The notes: generated by a model not told the origin, from the sequence alone. A stretch of 35,978 nt of DNA from Roseofilum halophilum BLCC-M91 (GCF_030068445.1 NZ_JAQPOK010000167.1:1-35978); one strand, 5' to 3'. Positions 8,676 to 17,136 are shown, numbered from the stretch's first letter. Translations and numbers: made by a program.

Positions 8676-9008
8676 ATGATATCAAGTCCGGTGTATTACT
8701 CAATTGTAGGGTGGGCATTTTCCACTCTACAAATCTACTTTTTAAGTATTATGTATTACAGTAAATTCACCTTAGATAAACTCAAGAAAGACTTTAACAT
8801 AATCTTGACAGGCAGCAAAGGAAAATTTAATACCTTACCAGAGGTTTTACCCAGTCCATTTATTCTCGAAGCTTTAGAAGAATATCTGCCGTTAGCCGTA
8901 GCGATAGGGTCTGAAAAAGCTCGCTCTGAATTAATCGTTGCACCGATTTTAGTGGAACTCAAAATTTTGGGGATATTAAATAGTTTTTTGGTTAAAAATA
9001 ATGAATAA
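8676..9008 (+). pseudogene. C-terminally truncated remnant of a cyanobacterial hypothetical protein, probable PD-(D/E)XK family
   Basis: The frame encodes 110 residues. From Met26 (codon 8751) onward it reads SKFTLDKLKKDFN, then LPEV, then IGSEKARSELIVAPILVELK. I recognise this as the front half of a large cyanobacterial family with the pattern EKARSE-x-I-aPIL-E. Members are normally about 200 residues long and later carry a DF...VEAK nuclease-like core. Here the frame stops right after the first half, so the core is missing. The first 25 residues read through a hairpin repeat and are probably not native. The last eight bases overlap the start of mysD (ATGAATAA), so translation of this remnant could couple to mysD. 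The family identification is from memory; the truncation follows from it. Confidence 0.6.
8706..8730. repeat. Hairpin repeat between mysC and mysD
   Basis: GTAGGGTGG (8706-8714) and CCACTCTAC (8722-8730) pair with one mismatch around a seven-base loop. The GTAGGGTGGGC motif resembles a dispersed palindromic repeat that I recall from many cyanobacterial spacers. It lies inside the 5' end of the remnant frame, which suggests the segment between mysC and mysD is inserted material. Confidence 0.55.
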
Positions 9009-10065
9009 AACTCAATCGATCGAGTCTCAATTGCGCGTATTGCACCTAGCCGGTTCTCGCGTCTCGGAATTTTACCACAATCTATCGCTGATTTATGCCC
9101 AAGCCGCGATCCAACCTCCAGGGGTGAGCAGTAACTATGCAGTTGTCCATCCCGATGGGTTTTGGCAGTTGGGAACGTCTTTAGAAAACCTATCAGAAAA
9201 GATATCACTTCAGGAGATGATTGCTAAACTCCCTGAGATTAATCTTGTCATTCCCCATATGTTTTGTTTTCCTGGGATGACGAGTTTTCGAGCATTGTTT
9301 GAGGATATTTTGGGTTTACCGGTGGTGGGTTCTCCATGCCATTGTACGGCTCTAGCAGCGAACAAAGCTCATACTAAAAGTGTGGTGTCTGGGGCTGGGG
9401 TTCGTGTTGCCCAAGGGCAAGTGGTGCGCCAAGGGGATAGGGTAACCCTAGAGCCTCCATTAATTGTTAAACCAAGCTCGGAAGATAATTCTTTAGGATT
9501 AACGTTGGTTTGGAAGGAAGAGCAAATTGCTGAAGCGTTGCGAGTGGGCTTTGAACATGATGAGGTTTTGGTGGTAGAAGAGTATATCCCTGGCAGAGAG
9601 TTGCGGGTAGGGGTGATTGAGCGCCAGGGAGAGTTATGGGTAGCGCCGATGATTGAGTATTTGGTGAGTGAGGAGCATCCTATTAGAACGGTAACCGATA
9701 AGTATGAGCTGCGATCGGATGGAACGCCTTATCGACAACCGCAAAATTCGCCGGTTAAACCGGTTTGTCCTGCGGATGTGACTCCAGAGCTATTTGAGAG
9801 GGTGGCTGATGCTGCGAAGAAAGCCCATATTGCTCTAGGCTGTCGCGATTATTCTTTGTATGATTTTCGGGTACATGCCCAAACGAATGAACCCTATTTG
9901 CTGGAGGCAGGTTTGTTTTGGTCGTTTGGGAAAATTGGTATGATTTCTCGGATGGTAGAGGCTGATGGGCAAAGTTTGGATGAGGTGGTGTTGGAGGTAT
10001 GGCAGAAGGCAGCAGGGCGGACTCGTGTGGCGGGGAGTTCGTTGTTTAAGTATATTGAATGTTAA
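9001..10065 (+). CDS. mysD: D-Ala-D-Ala ligase-like ATP-grasp ligase MysD (MAA imine formation)
   Basis: This enzyme should attach a second amino acid to mycosporine-glycine, giving a UV-absorbing imine such as shinorine (serine) or porphyra-334 (threonine). The 354-residue protein has the D-Ala-D-Ala ligase fold. LPVVGSPCHCTALAANKAHTK is the segment before the ATP lid, PLIVKPSSEDNSLGL binds ATP, EEYIPGRELRVGV is the central strand, and the LYDFRVH and LEAGLF region replaces the usual metal-binding segment. The place in the operon separates it from the peptidoglycan enzyme. Its ATG overlaps the end of the upstream remnant by eight bases. The third codon positions look richer in G than in mysC, so the two genes may have different histories. 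Substrate choice cannot be read. Confidence 0.92.
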   Translation: MNKTQSIESQLRVLHLAGSRVSEFYHNLSLIYAQAAIQPPGVSSNYAVVHPDGFWQLGTSLENLSEKISLQEMIAKLPEINLVIPHMFCFPGMTSFRALFEDILGLPVVGSPCHCTALAANKAHTKSVVSGAGVRVAQGQVVRQGDRVTLEPPLIVKPSSEDNSLGLTLVWKEEQIAEALRVGFEHDEVLVVEEYIPGRELRVGVIERQGELWVAPMIEYLVSEEHPIRTVTDKYELRSDGTPYRQPQNSPVKPVCPADVTPELFERVADAAKKAHIALGCRDYSLYDFRVHAQTNEPYLLEAGLFWSFGKIGMISRMVEADGQSLDEVVLEVWQKAAGRTRVAGSSLFKYIEC

Positions 10066-10345
10066 ATTAGCATCAAAATATCATTTTGGCAGCGCTCAAA
10101 GGGAGCGAATAATTGATAAATTTTTTACTTCTTCTGAAGCACCAGTAAATCTGATAATAACTCCACCCCATTTTCGTCAGGACTACCTCATTAGACTCGG
10201 CGATCGCTTTCATAACAGGATCTGGTCTTAATTGTACTATACTCCTATTCAAGCACAGAAAAAGGGAGTCGTCGTTTATAGTGTATATAGAGCGCCCTAG
10301 TTGACTACCCATGAAGCGCTATTTGATGTTATCTCTAAAATCAGC

Positions 10346-11533
10346 ATGACTGAAACCAAAATCCACCTGGAAAACTTAATCAAAATTTACGGTAAACATA
10401 CCTCAACAGCTTTGCAACGGTTTCGAGAGGGGGCAACCCGCGAGATGATCTTGAAAGAAACGGGTAATGTGCTGGGTATCGCTGATGTTTCCCTGAAAAT
10501 TAATCGCGGGGAACTCTTTGTAATTATGGGATTGTCTGGATCGGGGAAATCAACCCTGGTTCGTTGCATTAATCGCTTGATTGAACCCACCAGTGGCAAT
10601 ATCTATATTGATGGCGAGGAGGTGGTGCATACGAGTCAAAAGCGAATTCGGGAAATTCGCCGCACTAAAATTGCCATGGTGTTTCAGAAGTTTGGCTTGT
10701 TTCCCCATCAGAGTGTCATCGAAAATGTGGCCTATGGTTTGAAGGTGCAAGGGATGGATCTTAAGGAACGCCGAGAGAAGGCTATAGACATTTTAGAGCG
10801 AGTGGGGTTAGCAGACTGGCGCAATTATTTACCTTCATCGTTGAGTGGGGGAATGCAACAACGGGTGGGTTTAGCGCGAGCGTTAGCTACTGATGCGGAG
10901 ATTTTGTTGATGGATGAAGCCTTTAGTGCCCTCGATCCGTTGATTCGCCGGGAAATGCAAGATGAATTGATGCGGTTGCAAGCAGAACTCCGTAAAACGA
11001 TTGTATTTATTAGTCATGATATTCAAGAGGCGCTAAAAATTGGCGATCGCGTGGCGATCATGAAAGATGGTGCAGTGGTACAAGTGGGTACTCCCGAAGA
11101 CTTAGTTTTACGTCCCATTGATGAGTATGTCAGGGCCTTTACCCAAGAGGTCAATCGCGCTCAAGTAGTAAAAATTGGCACAGTATCCCGGAAAACTAAC
11201 CCCTTAAATGGCGATCGACATAGGATTGGGCTTGTCCTCGAACAAATGGAACAACAAGGGGTGAATCAACTCTATGTGGTGAATGAAGAGAAAGTTCCCG
11301 TCGGGTTACTTCAGAAACACCGTCTAGAATATGCCCTCAACAATGGCAATCAAAATTTAGCCGATCTGATGGTCAATGACTTTCCCAGGATCGAAGATTT
11401 TCATTGCTTAGAAGCAGCCTTTTCCCTATCGGATTCTGGTCTGCCGATCGCCGTCACCAATGCGGATGGCCAATTCCATGGCATCATTACCCCCAAAGAA
11501 GTGTTAATGAGTATGAGTAGCCCCAGAGCATAA
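10346..11533 (+). CDS. proV: Glycine betaine/proline-type ABC importer, ATP-binding subunit with CBS domains
   Basis: This subunit powers import of quaternary-amine osmoprotectants. The 395-residue protein has Walker A GLSGSGKST (about 62-70), the signature LSGGMQQRVGLARAL, Walker B ILLMDEAFSALDP and the switch histidine in FISHD. The N-terminal extension before Walker A, with the KETGNVLGIADVSL stretch, is typical of ProV/OpuAA. Two CBS repeats after about residue 285 likely sense ionic strength. The frame opens with a TTG at 10301, but the ATG at 10346 gives the family-like start MTETKIHLENL. The permease gene follows 36 bases later. The 280 bases between mysD and this ATG hold no gene I can support. 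Confidence 0.93.
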   Translation: MTETKIHLENLIKIYGKHTSTALQRFREGATREMILKETGNVLGIADVSLKINRGELFVIMGLSGSGKSTLVRCINRLIEPTSGNIYIDGEEVVHTSQKRIREIRRTKIAMVFQKFGLFPHQSVIENVAYGLKVQGMDLKERREKAIDILERVGLADWRNYLPSSLSGGMQQRVGLARALATDAEILLMDEAFSALDPLIRREMQDELMRLQAELRKTIVFISHDIQEALKIGDRVAIMKDGAVVQVGTPEDLVLRPIDEYVRAFTQEVNRAQVVKIGTVSRKTNPLNGDRHRIGLVLEQMEQQGVNQLYVVNEEKVPVGLLQKHRLEYALNNGNQNLADLMVNDFPRIEDFHCLEAAFSLSDSGLPIAVTNADGQFHGIITPKEVLMSMSSPRA

Positions 11534-11569
11534 GAGATCTTAAGTTATGTTGTTGCGTTGAATAAATTC

Positions 11570-12583
11570 ATGATTGACTCTTTATCCCCATCTTTAATCA
11601 GTGAAACTCCAGTTTTCCTTGACCCCTTTCAACTGTATACCCTACCCCTAGGGAATTGGGTTAGCAGCTTGGTAAATTTCTTGGTCGATCAATTTCGCTG
11701 GATTTTCCAACTGATTAGAATTCCGTTCTCTGTCGTTCTCACTACCATTGAAGCCAGTTTATTAGCTATTCCTCCGACCTTATTTTTAATTCTATTAGGG
11801 CTACTGGTATGGCAATGGTGTGGTTCTGGGATTGCCATCTATAGTCTAGTCGCCATGACAGGGATTGGCTTACTGGGAACCTGGGAACCGGCCATGACTA
11901 CCTTATCCCTAGTTGTTTGTGCGGTGACCTTTTGTATCATTATTGGTTTACCGATTGGCATTTTAGCGGCTAGAAGCGATCGCTTTGACTCCATTTTGCG
12001 CCCCCTTCTCGATGCCATGCAAACCTTGCCTTCCTTTGTGTATTTGGTTCCCGTAGTCATGCTCTTTGGGATTGGAGAAGTCCCCGGAGTCATTGTTACC
12101 TTAATTTTTGCCGTGCCGCCCCTGATTCGATTAACCAATCTGGGGATTCGTCAAGTCTCGAAAGAAGTAGTCGAAGCGGCGATCGCCTTTGGTTCTACCC
12201 CCAACCAAGTTCTCTGGGAAGCCCAAGTTCCTTTAGCCTTGCCCACGATCCTCGCTGGGATTAATCAATCTATTCTCTTAGCGCTCTCCATGGTAGTCGT
12301 TGCCTCCATGATTTCCGTCGAAGGTCTCGGTCAAATGGTCTTGCGAGGCATCGGCCGGTTAGATGTGGGATTAGCCACCGTTGGCGGGATCAGCATTGTT
12401 TTAGTGGCAATTTTATTAGACCGAATCACCCAAGCTTTAGGGAAGCCCAAAAAACGCTCCTGGAAAAAGCGCGGCCCCATTGGGTTTGTGCTTTCTTTTT
12501 CCCAAAAACAAGCCCTTAGCAGCGTGATTGTCCTGATCTCTGGCTTATTTGGGTTGGGGACTTTTACAGCCCCCCTTTTTTAA
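11570..12583 (+). CDS. proW: Glycine betaine/proline-type ABC importer, permease subunit
   Basis: This is the membrane partner of the preceding ATPase. The 337-residue protein has an N-terminal region reminiscent of ProW/OpuAB, with a LPLGNWVSSLVNFLVDQFRW segment. About six membrane helices follow. The cytoplasmic loop EAAIAFGSTPNQVLWEAQVPLALPTI is the EAA motif that docks on the ATPase. I prefer the ATG at 11570 to a TTG at 11558. The last four residues (APLF) and the TAA stop lie inside a dispersed repeat at 12567-12600, so the native end of the gene has been replaced or extended. No binding-protein gene (proX) follows; the next gene is on the other strand. Binding may depend on a protein encoded elsewhere. 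Confidence 0.9.
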   Translation: MIDSLSPSLISETPVFLDPFQLYTLPLGNWVSSLVNFLVDQFRWIFQLIRIPFSVVLTTIEASLLAIPPTLFLILLGLLVWQWCGSGIAIYSLVAMTGIGLLGTWEPAMTTLSLVVCAVTFCIIIGLPIGILAARSDRFDSILRPLLDAMQTLPSFVYLVPVVMLFGIGEVPGVIVTLIFAVPPLIRLTNLGIRQVSKEVVEAAIAFGSTPNQVLWEAQVPLALPTILAGINQSILLALSMVVVASMISVEGLGQMVLRGIGRLDVGLATVGGISIVLVAILLDRITQALGKPKKRSWKKRGPIGFVLSFSQKQALSSVIVLISGLFGLGTFTAPLF

Positions 12584-12600
12584 GGGGGCTGGGGGGATCG
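12567..12600. repeat. C-rich/T-run/G-rich dispersed repeat ending proW
   Basis: The sequence runs CAGCCCCCCTTTTT then TAAGGGGGCTGGGGGGATCG. The halves AGCCCCC and GGGGGCT pair around a T-rich loop, so it can form a strong hairpin. It contains the proW stop codon at 12581-12583. It resembles the pair of repeats at 6814-6876. It may also end transcription between proW and the convergent aldo/keto reductase gene. Confidence 0.65.
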
Positions 12601-12647
12601 AAATGTATCGCATAGCAGCGAAAACTGCTGCAAAATCTCTCTCAACT

Positions 12648-13589
12648 CTAACTCAACCAAGGACGGGTGACTTCTTCTAAATCATCCACATCCTCTTGTT
12701 TTAAGCTCCATCCTAAAGCACCCGCATTATCTTTCGCTTGCTTGGCAGTTTTCGCCCCCGGAATAGGAATCACTCCTTGGCAAATCAGCCAATTCAGAGC
12801 CACTTGAGAGGGGGTTTTCTTGTATTGATCGGCAATCCGTTTTAAGCGGGAAATCACGGGGGCAATTTTTCGTAATCCTTCCCGGCCAAATTCTGGGCTA
12901 AGTTTTCTGGCTCCCGTTGGAGCATTAACCGATGTATATTTACCCGTCAATAATCCTTGTGCCAGGGGACTATAGGCTAAAATCGTAATGCCTAACTCGC
13001 GAGCTGTTTCCAGAATTCCATTGACCTCAATTTTCCGACTCAGTAAGGAATACTTCACCTGATTCACGGCTAGGGGAATTCCTTTGTTGGCTAAAATTTC
13101 GTGAGCTTTCCGCATTTGCTGGGCGGAATAGTTGCTCACTCCTATGCTTTGAATTCTGCCTCGTGTCACTTCATCCGCTAATGTATTGAGCAAGGTTTCT
13201 TGACTCATCAGAAAACTGACGGGTTGATGGATCTGATAGAGTTCAATATAATCCACTTGTAGCCGGTTCAAACTATTGGTAATCGCCTCGGATACGGTTT
13301 CCGGTTTAATGCGCCAAGGCACGGGGAAATATTTAGTGGCGATTTGCGGCGATCGCCCGGTTTCTTTCATTAACCGACCGATCAAAGATTCCGACTCTCC
13401 CAACCCATACACTTCTGCTGTATCAAAAAAACTGATTTCCCCTTCTAGGCTTGCCTCAAACGCTTTTCTAATCTCCGCTTCGCCATAGGTATTGCCATAA
13501 TCCCAAAACAGTTTATCACCCCAAGCCCATGTGCCGATTCCCAAGGGAGTGACCCGAATATCCGTTTGACCCAGTTGCACTGTTTCCAT
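12648..13589 (-). CDS. Aldo/keto reductase
   Basis: This is an NADP(H)-dependent oxidoreductase with the TIM-barrel AKR fold, about 313 residues. The catalytic tetrad is visible: Asp and Tyr in FFDTAEVYG, Lys in ATKYFPVP and His in LYQIHQP. The C-terminal cofactor-binding segment reads PIPGAKTAKQAKDN. It resembles the plant and cyanobacterial group related to pyridoxal reductase and YhdN-type enzymes, whose substrates are mostly unknown. The frame extends seven codons further to a TTG at 13610, but the ATG at 13589 gives the usual start METVQLGQTDI. It is convergent with proW and divergent from the guanine deaminase gene. I cannot assign a substrate. Confidence 0.88.
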   Translation of the reverse strand: METVQLGQTDIRVTPLGIGTWAWGDKLFWDYGNTYGEAEIRKAFEASLEGEISFFDTAEVYGLGESESLIGRLMKETGRSPQIATKYFPVPWRIKPETVSEAITNSLNRLQVDYIELYQIHQPVSFLMSQETLLNTLADEVTRGRIQSIGVSNYSAQQMRKAHEILANKGIPLAVNQVKYSLLSRKIEVNGILETARELGITILAYSPLAQGLLTGKYTSVNAPTGARKLSPEFGREGLRKIAPVISRLKRIADQYKKTPSQVALNWLICQGVIPIPGAKTAKQAKDNAGALGWSLKQEDVDDLEEVTRPWLS

Positions 13590-13681
13590 GGCTAAACTCT
13601 GATGACGCAATACTTATTTATATTAGAATGATTTCAGAAAAGTCAAGTTAGACCCTTAGTTTACCCTAACTCATTTGCTCC

Positions 13682-15037
13682 ATGTCTGCCCATTCTGCTG
13701 CTTACCCAGCCTTCCGGGGGGCGATCGCCGATTTTCTCCATAACCCCTTCCTTCATCGGGAATCAGAGAGTGTACGCTATTTTCCCGATGGCTTACTCAT
13801 CCTAGAAAACGGGCAAATTAAAGCGATCGGCGACTACCAAACCCTCCACACTCAATACCCCCATCTGGACATTACAGACTATTCCGGTAAACTAATTTTA
13901 CCCGGTTTTATTGACCTTCATATCCACTATCCGCAAACGGAAACGATCGCCTCCTATGGAGAGCAGTTATTAGAATGGCTAGAAAAATATGTATTTCCGG
14001 TAGAAAAAAAATTTCAAGATCCAGACTATGCCCAAACCATTGCCGATTTTTTCCTCGATGAACTGCTCCGCAATGGCACAACCACAGCCGTCGTTCTCAC
14101 CACCATTTTCCCTCAATCGGTTGACGTTTTATTTACGGCTGCCCAAGAACGCCAGATGCGAATGATTGCCGGGCAAATGTTGATGAATCGCAATGCTCCC
14201 GATTTTTTGTTAAATACCCCTCAAAGCGCTTATGAGCAAACCCAAAATTTAATCCAAAAATGGCATCGCCAAGACCGATTACTCTATGCGGTTACACCGA
14301 GATTTGCCCCCACTTCAACACCAGAAGATTTAGAAATAGCCGGTTATTTACTCCGTCAATATTCCGATCTTTATCTGCATACCCACTTATCGGAAAATAC
14401 CCAAGAAATTGCATGGATTAAACAGCTTTTTCCGAAAGCGTCCGATTATCTGAATGTTTATGAGCAGTTTGGATTAGTCACAGAACGCTCTATTTTTGCC
14501 CATGGTATCCACCTGAGTGACTCGGAACGGCAACGGTTAAGTCAAAGCCAGAGCGCGATCGCCTTTTGTCCTACGTCTAACCTATTCCTCGGTAGCGGAT
14601 TATTCAATTTACAAGCCACCCAAACCCCATCCCCTGCCATTCCCGTTGGGTTAGCCACCGATGTGGGGGCAGGAACCAGCTTTTCCCTGTTCAAAACCAT
14701 GGGAGATGGGTATAAAGTGCTGCAACTGCAAGGACAAGCCCTTTCCCCCTTCCAAGGCTTTTACTTATCTACATTAGGCGCAGCTCAAGCCTTACATTTA
14801 GAGGCTAAAATAGGTAATTTTGAACCCGGAAAAGAAGCAGATTTTATCATCATTAATCCTGCTTCAACTCCCTTAATGAAATTACGCAATCAAAACCAAA
14901 TGCCGCCAGAAACTTTATCCGAACTCGCCGATCAACTGTTTACCTTGATGATTTTAGGAGACGATCGCAACATCGAAGCTACCTATATTCTCGGTAACCT
15001 TTGGAAAGATAATGAACAATTAACAATGAACAACTAA
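13682..15037 (+). CDS. guaD: Guanine deaminase
   Basis: This enzyme hydrolyses guanine to xanthine and ammonia in purine salvage. The 451-residue protein is an amidohydrolase of normal length. Zinc ligands are the two His in GFIDLHIHYPQ, the His in LHTHLSENTQEI, the His in SIFAHGIHLS and the Asp in LATDVGAGTS, all guanine-deaminase signatures. RFAPTSTPE contributes the substrate-binding Arg. The ATG at 13682 follows a short divergent spacer shared with the aldo/keto reductase. The final residues (NEQLTMNN) come from a run of AAC/TAAC repeats that extends beyond the stop, so the true C-terminus may have been altered by repeat expansion. The released ammonia fits the nitrogen-scavenging theme of amt further on, but the two genes are far apart. 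Confidence 0.93.
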   Translation: MSAHSAAYPAFRGAIADFLHNPFLHRESESVRYFPDGLLILENGQIKAIGDYQTLHTQYPHLDITDYSGKLILPGFIDLHIHYPQTETIASYGEQLLEWLEKYVFPVEKKFQDPDYAQTIADFFLDELLRNGTTTAVVLTTIFPQSVDVLFTAAQERQMRMIAGQMLMNRNAPDFLLNTPQSAYEQTQNLIQKWHRQDRLLYAVTPRFAPTSTPEDLEIAGYLLRQYSDLYLHTHLSENTQEIAWIKQLFPKASDYLNVYEQFGLVTERSIFAHGIHLSDSERQRLSQSQSAIAFCPTSNLFLGSGLFNLQATQTPSPAIPVGLATDVGAGTSFSLFKTMGDGYKVLQLQGQALSPFQGFYLSTLGAAQALHLEAKIGNFEPGKEADFIIINPASTPLMKLRNQNQMPPETLSELADQLFTLMILGDDRNIEATYILGNLWKDNEQLTMNN

Positions 15038-15050
15038 CAACTAACAACTA
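15011..15050. repeat. Short tandem AAC/TAAC-type repeats across the guaD stop
   Basis: The segment is built from near-copies of AACAAT, AACTAAC and AACAACTA units. It spans the last eight codons of guaD and the following 13 bases. It looks like the short tandem repeats often seen in cyanobacterial spacers. Confidence 0.65.
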
Positions 15051-15100
15051 TGAATGGTTAATCTCCGCGTCCCCGTCTCTCGATTCCCTATTCCCTAACC

Positions 15101-16240
15101 CTAACCCATTACCTTAACCAGCACTGCATCCAATACATTAATCACCCGATTTAAGGCAGATTCATCCTGTAAACTCGATAGGACAAAACTGGTTAACCGG
15201 GGTTCAACCGGATCGACGGGGAGGGATAAACCAATGGCACTAAACTGATTTCTTAAATAGTCCCATTCCTTCTTTTGATCGAAAGGAGGCAGGGTAGCAT
15301 AACTTCTAGAGGAAATTTGAAGCACGCCATCAATACTAATACTAAAAAACTCGCTCATTTCTCCATTCGGCGGCGATACCCAAACCGAAAATCCACCATA
15401 GGTATCTCCCATTCCCCATTTAATTTTCAAGGGCTGATGTTGGGTGACCCAATCATACAACTGGCGCACGATTTGCGCCTCTTCGTAGCTCTGTCGTGTC
15501 TCATATTCATAGAAAAATGATGTTTTATCCCAACGCCTGCGCTCTAGCACGGTACTGGCTTTTTTCTGCTGGGATTCTGCGGTTTTGCCAATCACGCGAG
15601 GAACGAGGGTTTTTAATCCGGCTTCACTCACATATTGCTTCACCTCCAGACCCAAAATTTCCAAGGGATCGATTTGAGTATTGAGGAACTCAATCATCAC
15701 TCGAAACTCCGGCGAAATTTCATCGGAGACAAAAATTAAGCGCACTTGCCCCGCTTGCAAATGGGTTTTAACTTTCTGCCAGAATTTTTCCTCATCTACG
15801 TCGGTTCCTAAAAAGGATTCAAACACCTGTTCGGGATCTCGTCCTTGCTCCCGACAATTGAGTTCAAATTGGGAAATGACCGCTTCTACGGGCCAGTGTA
15901 GGGGCAGTTGGGCGGCATATTCTAACATTTTGCCCATCATTTCCCGGCGCGATCGCTTGCTATCCTCTCCCTGAACCGCAACTAGGGTGGGGATGCCATC
16001 TTGATCGACGAATAAGTGATCTAAAGACCAACTATTATCATCCTCTTCATCCAGGGTGGAGGTCACTTCACGAGTGATCCCTAACCACCGTCTGGGGGTA
16101 GCTCGATCGATCTGATCGCCTGCTAAAAGATTGGGATATTTTTCAATTAACTCTTGCAGGCGCTCCTCTGAATCATAGGATTGTTCCGTCATTTCCACCA
16201 AATGATCCTCATCCTGAATCAGATAAATTCCCCCACCCAT
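15101..16240 (-). CDS. Restriction-endonuclease-fold protein lacking catalytic residues
   Basis: The 379-residue protein matches a widespread bacterial hypothetical family with an N-terminal PD-(D/E)XK-like domain. As I recall it, relatives read LDHLFVD, then PTLVEVKRS, then RREVVGQMLDYA. Here the first motif is intact (SLDHLFVDQDGIPTLV, Asp74), but the E-x-K pair is replaced by Ala88-Val89-Gln90 (codons 15971-15979). The conserved RREMMGKMLEYAAQL follows. The middle keeps family blocks such as FLGTDVDEEKFW, LIFVSDEISPEF and LVPRVIGKTAESQQKK. A C-terminal half of unknown fold completes it. The protein probably binds something without cutting nucleic acid. It lies 12 bases after dapF on the same strand, so the two are likely cotranscribed. 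The true function is unknown. Confidence 0.75.
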   Translation of the reverse strand: MGGGIYLIQDEDHLVEMTEQSYDSEERLQELIEKYPNLLAGDQIDRATPRRWLGITREVTSTLDEEDDNSWSLDHLFVDQDGIPTLVAVQGEDSKRSRREMMGKMLEYAAQLPLHWPVEAVISQFELNCREQGRDPEQVFESFLGTDVDEEKFWQKVKTHLQAGQVRLIFVSDEISPEFRVMIEFLNTQIDPLEILGLEVKQYVSEAGLKTLVPRVIGKTAESQQKKASTVLERRRWDKTSFFYEYETRQSYEEAQIVRQLYDWVTQHQPLKIKWGMGDTYGGFSVWVSPPNGEMSEFFSISIDGVLQISSRSYATLPPFDQKKEWDYLRNQFSAIGLSLPVDPVEPRLTSFVLSSLQDESALNRVINVLDAVLVKVMG

Positions 16241-16252
16241 GAATCGTCCTCT

Positions 16253-17089
16253 TTAGATTACAACTTGGCCGGTAAACACTGCTTGAGCTGGGCCCGTCAT
16301 GTATAGTCTATCGTTTGTGGCCCATTCAATGTCGAGATCGCCACCCGGCAATTCGACTGTCGTATGGCGATCGCACTTCTTAGAGAGTACCCCAGCTACA
16401 ACCGTTGCACAAGCCCCCGTCCCACAAGCCAAGGTGATTCCAGCACCTCGTTCCCAAACCCGCATTTTTACCCGGTTAGAGGCGATCGCCTGTACAAATT
16501 CAGCGTTAATGCGTTCTGGAAAGGCCGGATGATGTTCAAATTGGGGGCCAATCTGTTCTAAGGCGACTTTCTCCACATCCTCCACAAACGTCACACAATG
16601 GGGATTTCCCATACTCACACAGGTTACCAGCCAGGCATTTCCCCCCACCTCCAAAGCACGATCCACCACCGGAGCGCTACCCGATCCCAAGGTGGTGGGA
16701 ATCTCTGCACCCCCTAACCGAGGAATGCCCATATCCACCGTTACCTGACCCTGTGACCCCAGTTTAGGAACCATTACCCCGGCCAAAGTAGAAATCTGAT
16801 ATTCCGCCTTTCCAGAGCCATCTAAGTGGGCAACAAACTGGGCAAAACAGCGAATCCCATTGCCACACATCTGCGGTTCCGAGCCATCAGAATTAAAAAT
16901 CCGCATGGTGTAATCTGTCCCCTCTTGTCCAGGGAGAGCAAAAATCACCCCATCGGCTCCAATACCAAAATGGCGATCGCACAACTGGGCTGCCTGCTCC
17001 GGCGTAATCATAGGCCGATCGCTTGCCCGATTATCCAGCAAAATAAAATCATTTCCCAATCCCTGGTACTTGGTAAATTGCAGTTCCAT
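16253..17089 (-). CDS. dapF: Diaminopimelate epimerase
   Basis: This enzyme converts LL- to meso-diaminopimelate for lysine and peptidoglycan synthesis, without a cofactor. The 278-residue protein has both catalytic cysteines in their standard motifs, [12 protein letters not shown] and [12 protein letters not shown]. The opening [17 protein letters not shown] and the [14 protein letters not shown] block are family hallmarks. The length is normal and the ATG at 17089 gives the usual start. It diverges from hfq, which lies 168 bases away. The dapF-hfq pairing recurs in cyanobacteria, as I recall. The nuclease-fold gene follows closely downstream. Confidence 0.96.
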   Translation of the reverse strand: MELQFTKYQGLGNDFILLDNRASDRPMITPEQAAQLCDRHFGIGADGVIFALPGQEGTDYTMRIFNSDGSEPQMCGNGIRCFAQFVAHLDGSGKAEYQISTLAGVMVPKLGSQGQVTVDMGIPRLGGAEIPTTLGSGSAPVVDRALEVGGNAWLVTCVSMGNPHCVTFVEDVEKVALEQIGPQFEHHPAFPERINAEFVQAIASNRVKMRVWERGAGITLACGTGACATVVAGVLSKKCDRHTTVELPGGDLDIEWATNDRLYMTGPAQAVFTGQVVI

Positions 17090-17136
17090 AACCTTGCCCT
17101 ACTCAATATTTAATTATGGTAATGGGTAATCGGCGA

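Noticed and set aside
10073-10312. Minus-strand frame of 79 codons between mysD and proV
   Set aside because: The peptide has some protein-like stretches (GWSYYQIYW), but I recognise no family, and its end fills most of the proV upstream region. It could be a small gene or fragment; a homology search would decide.
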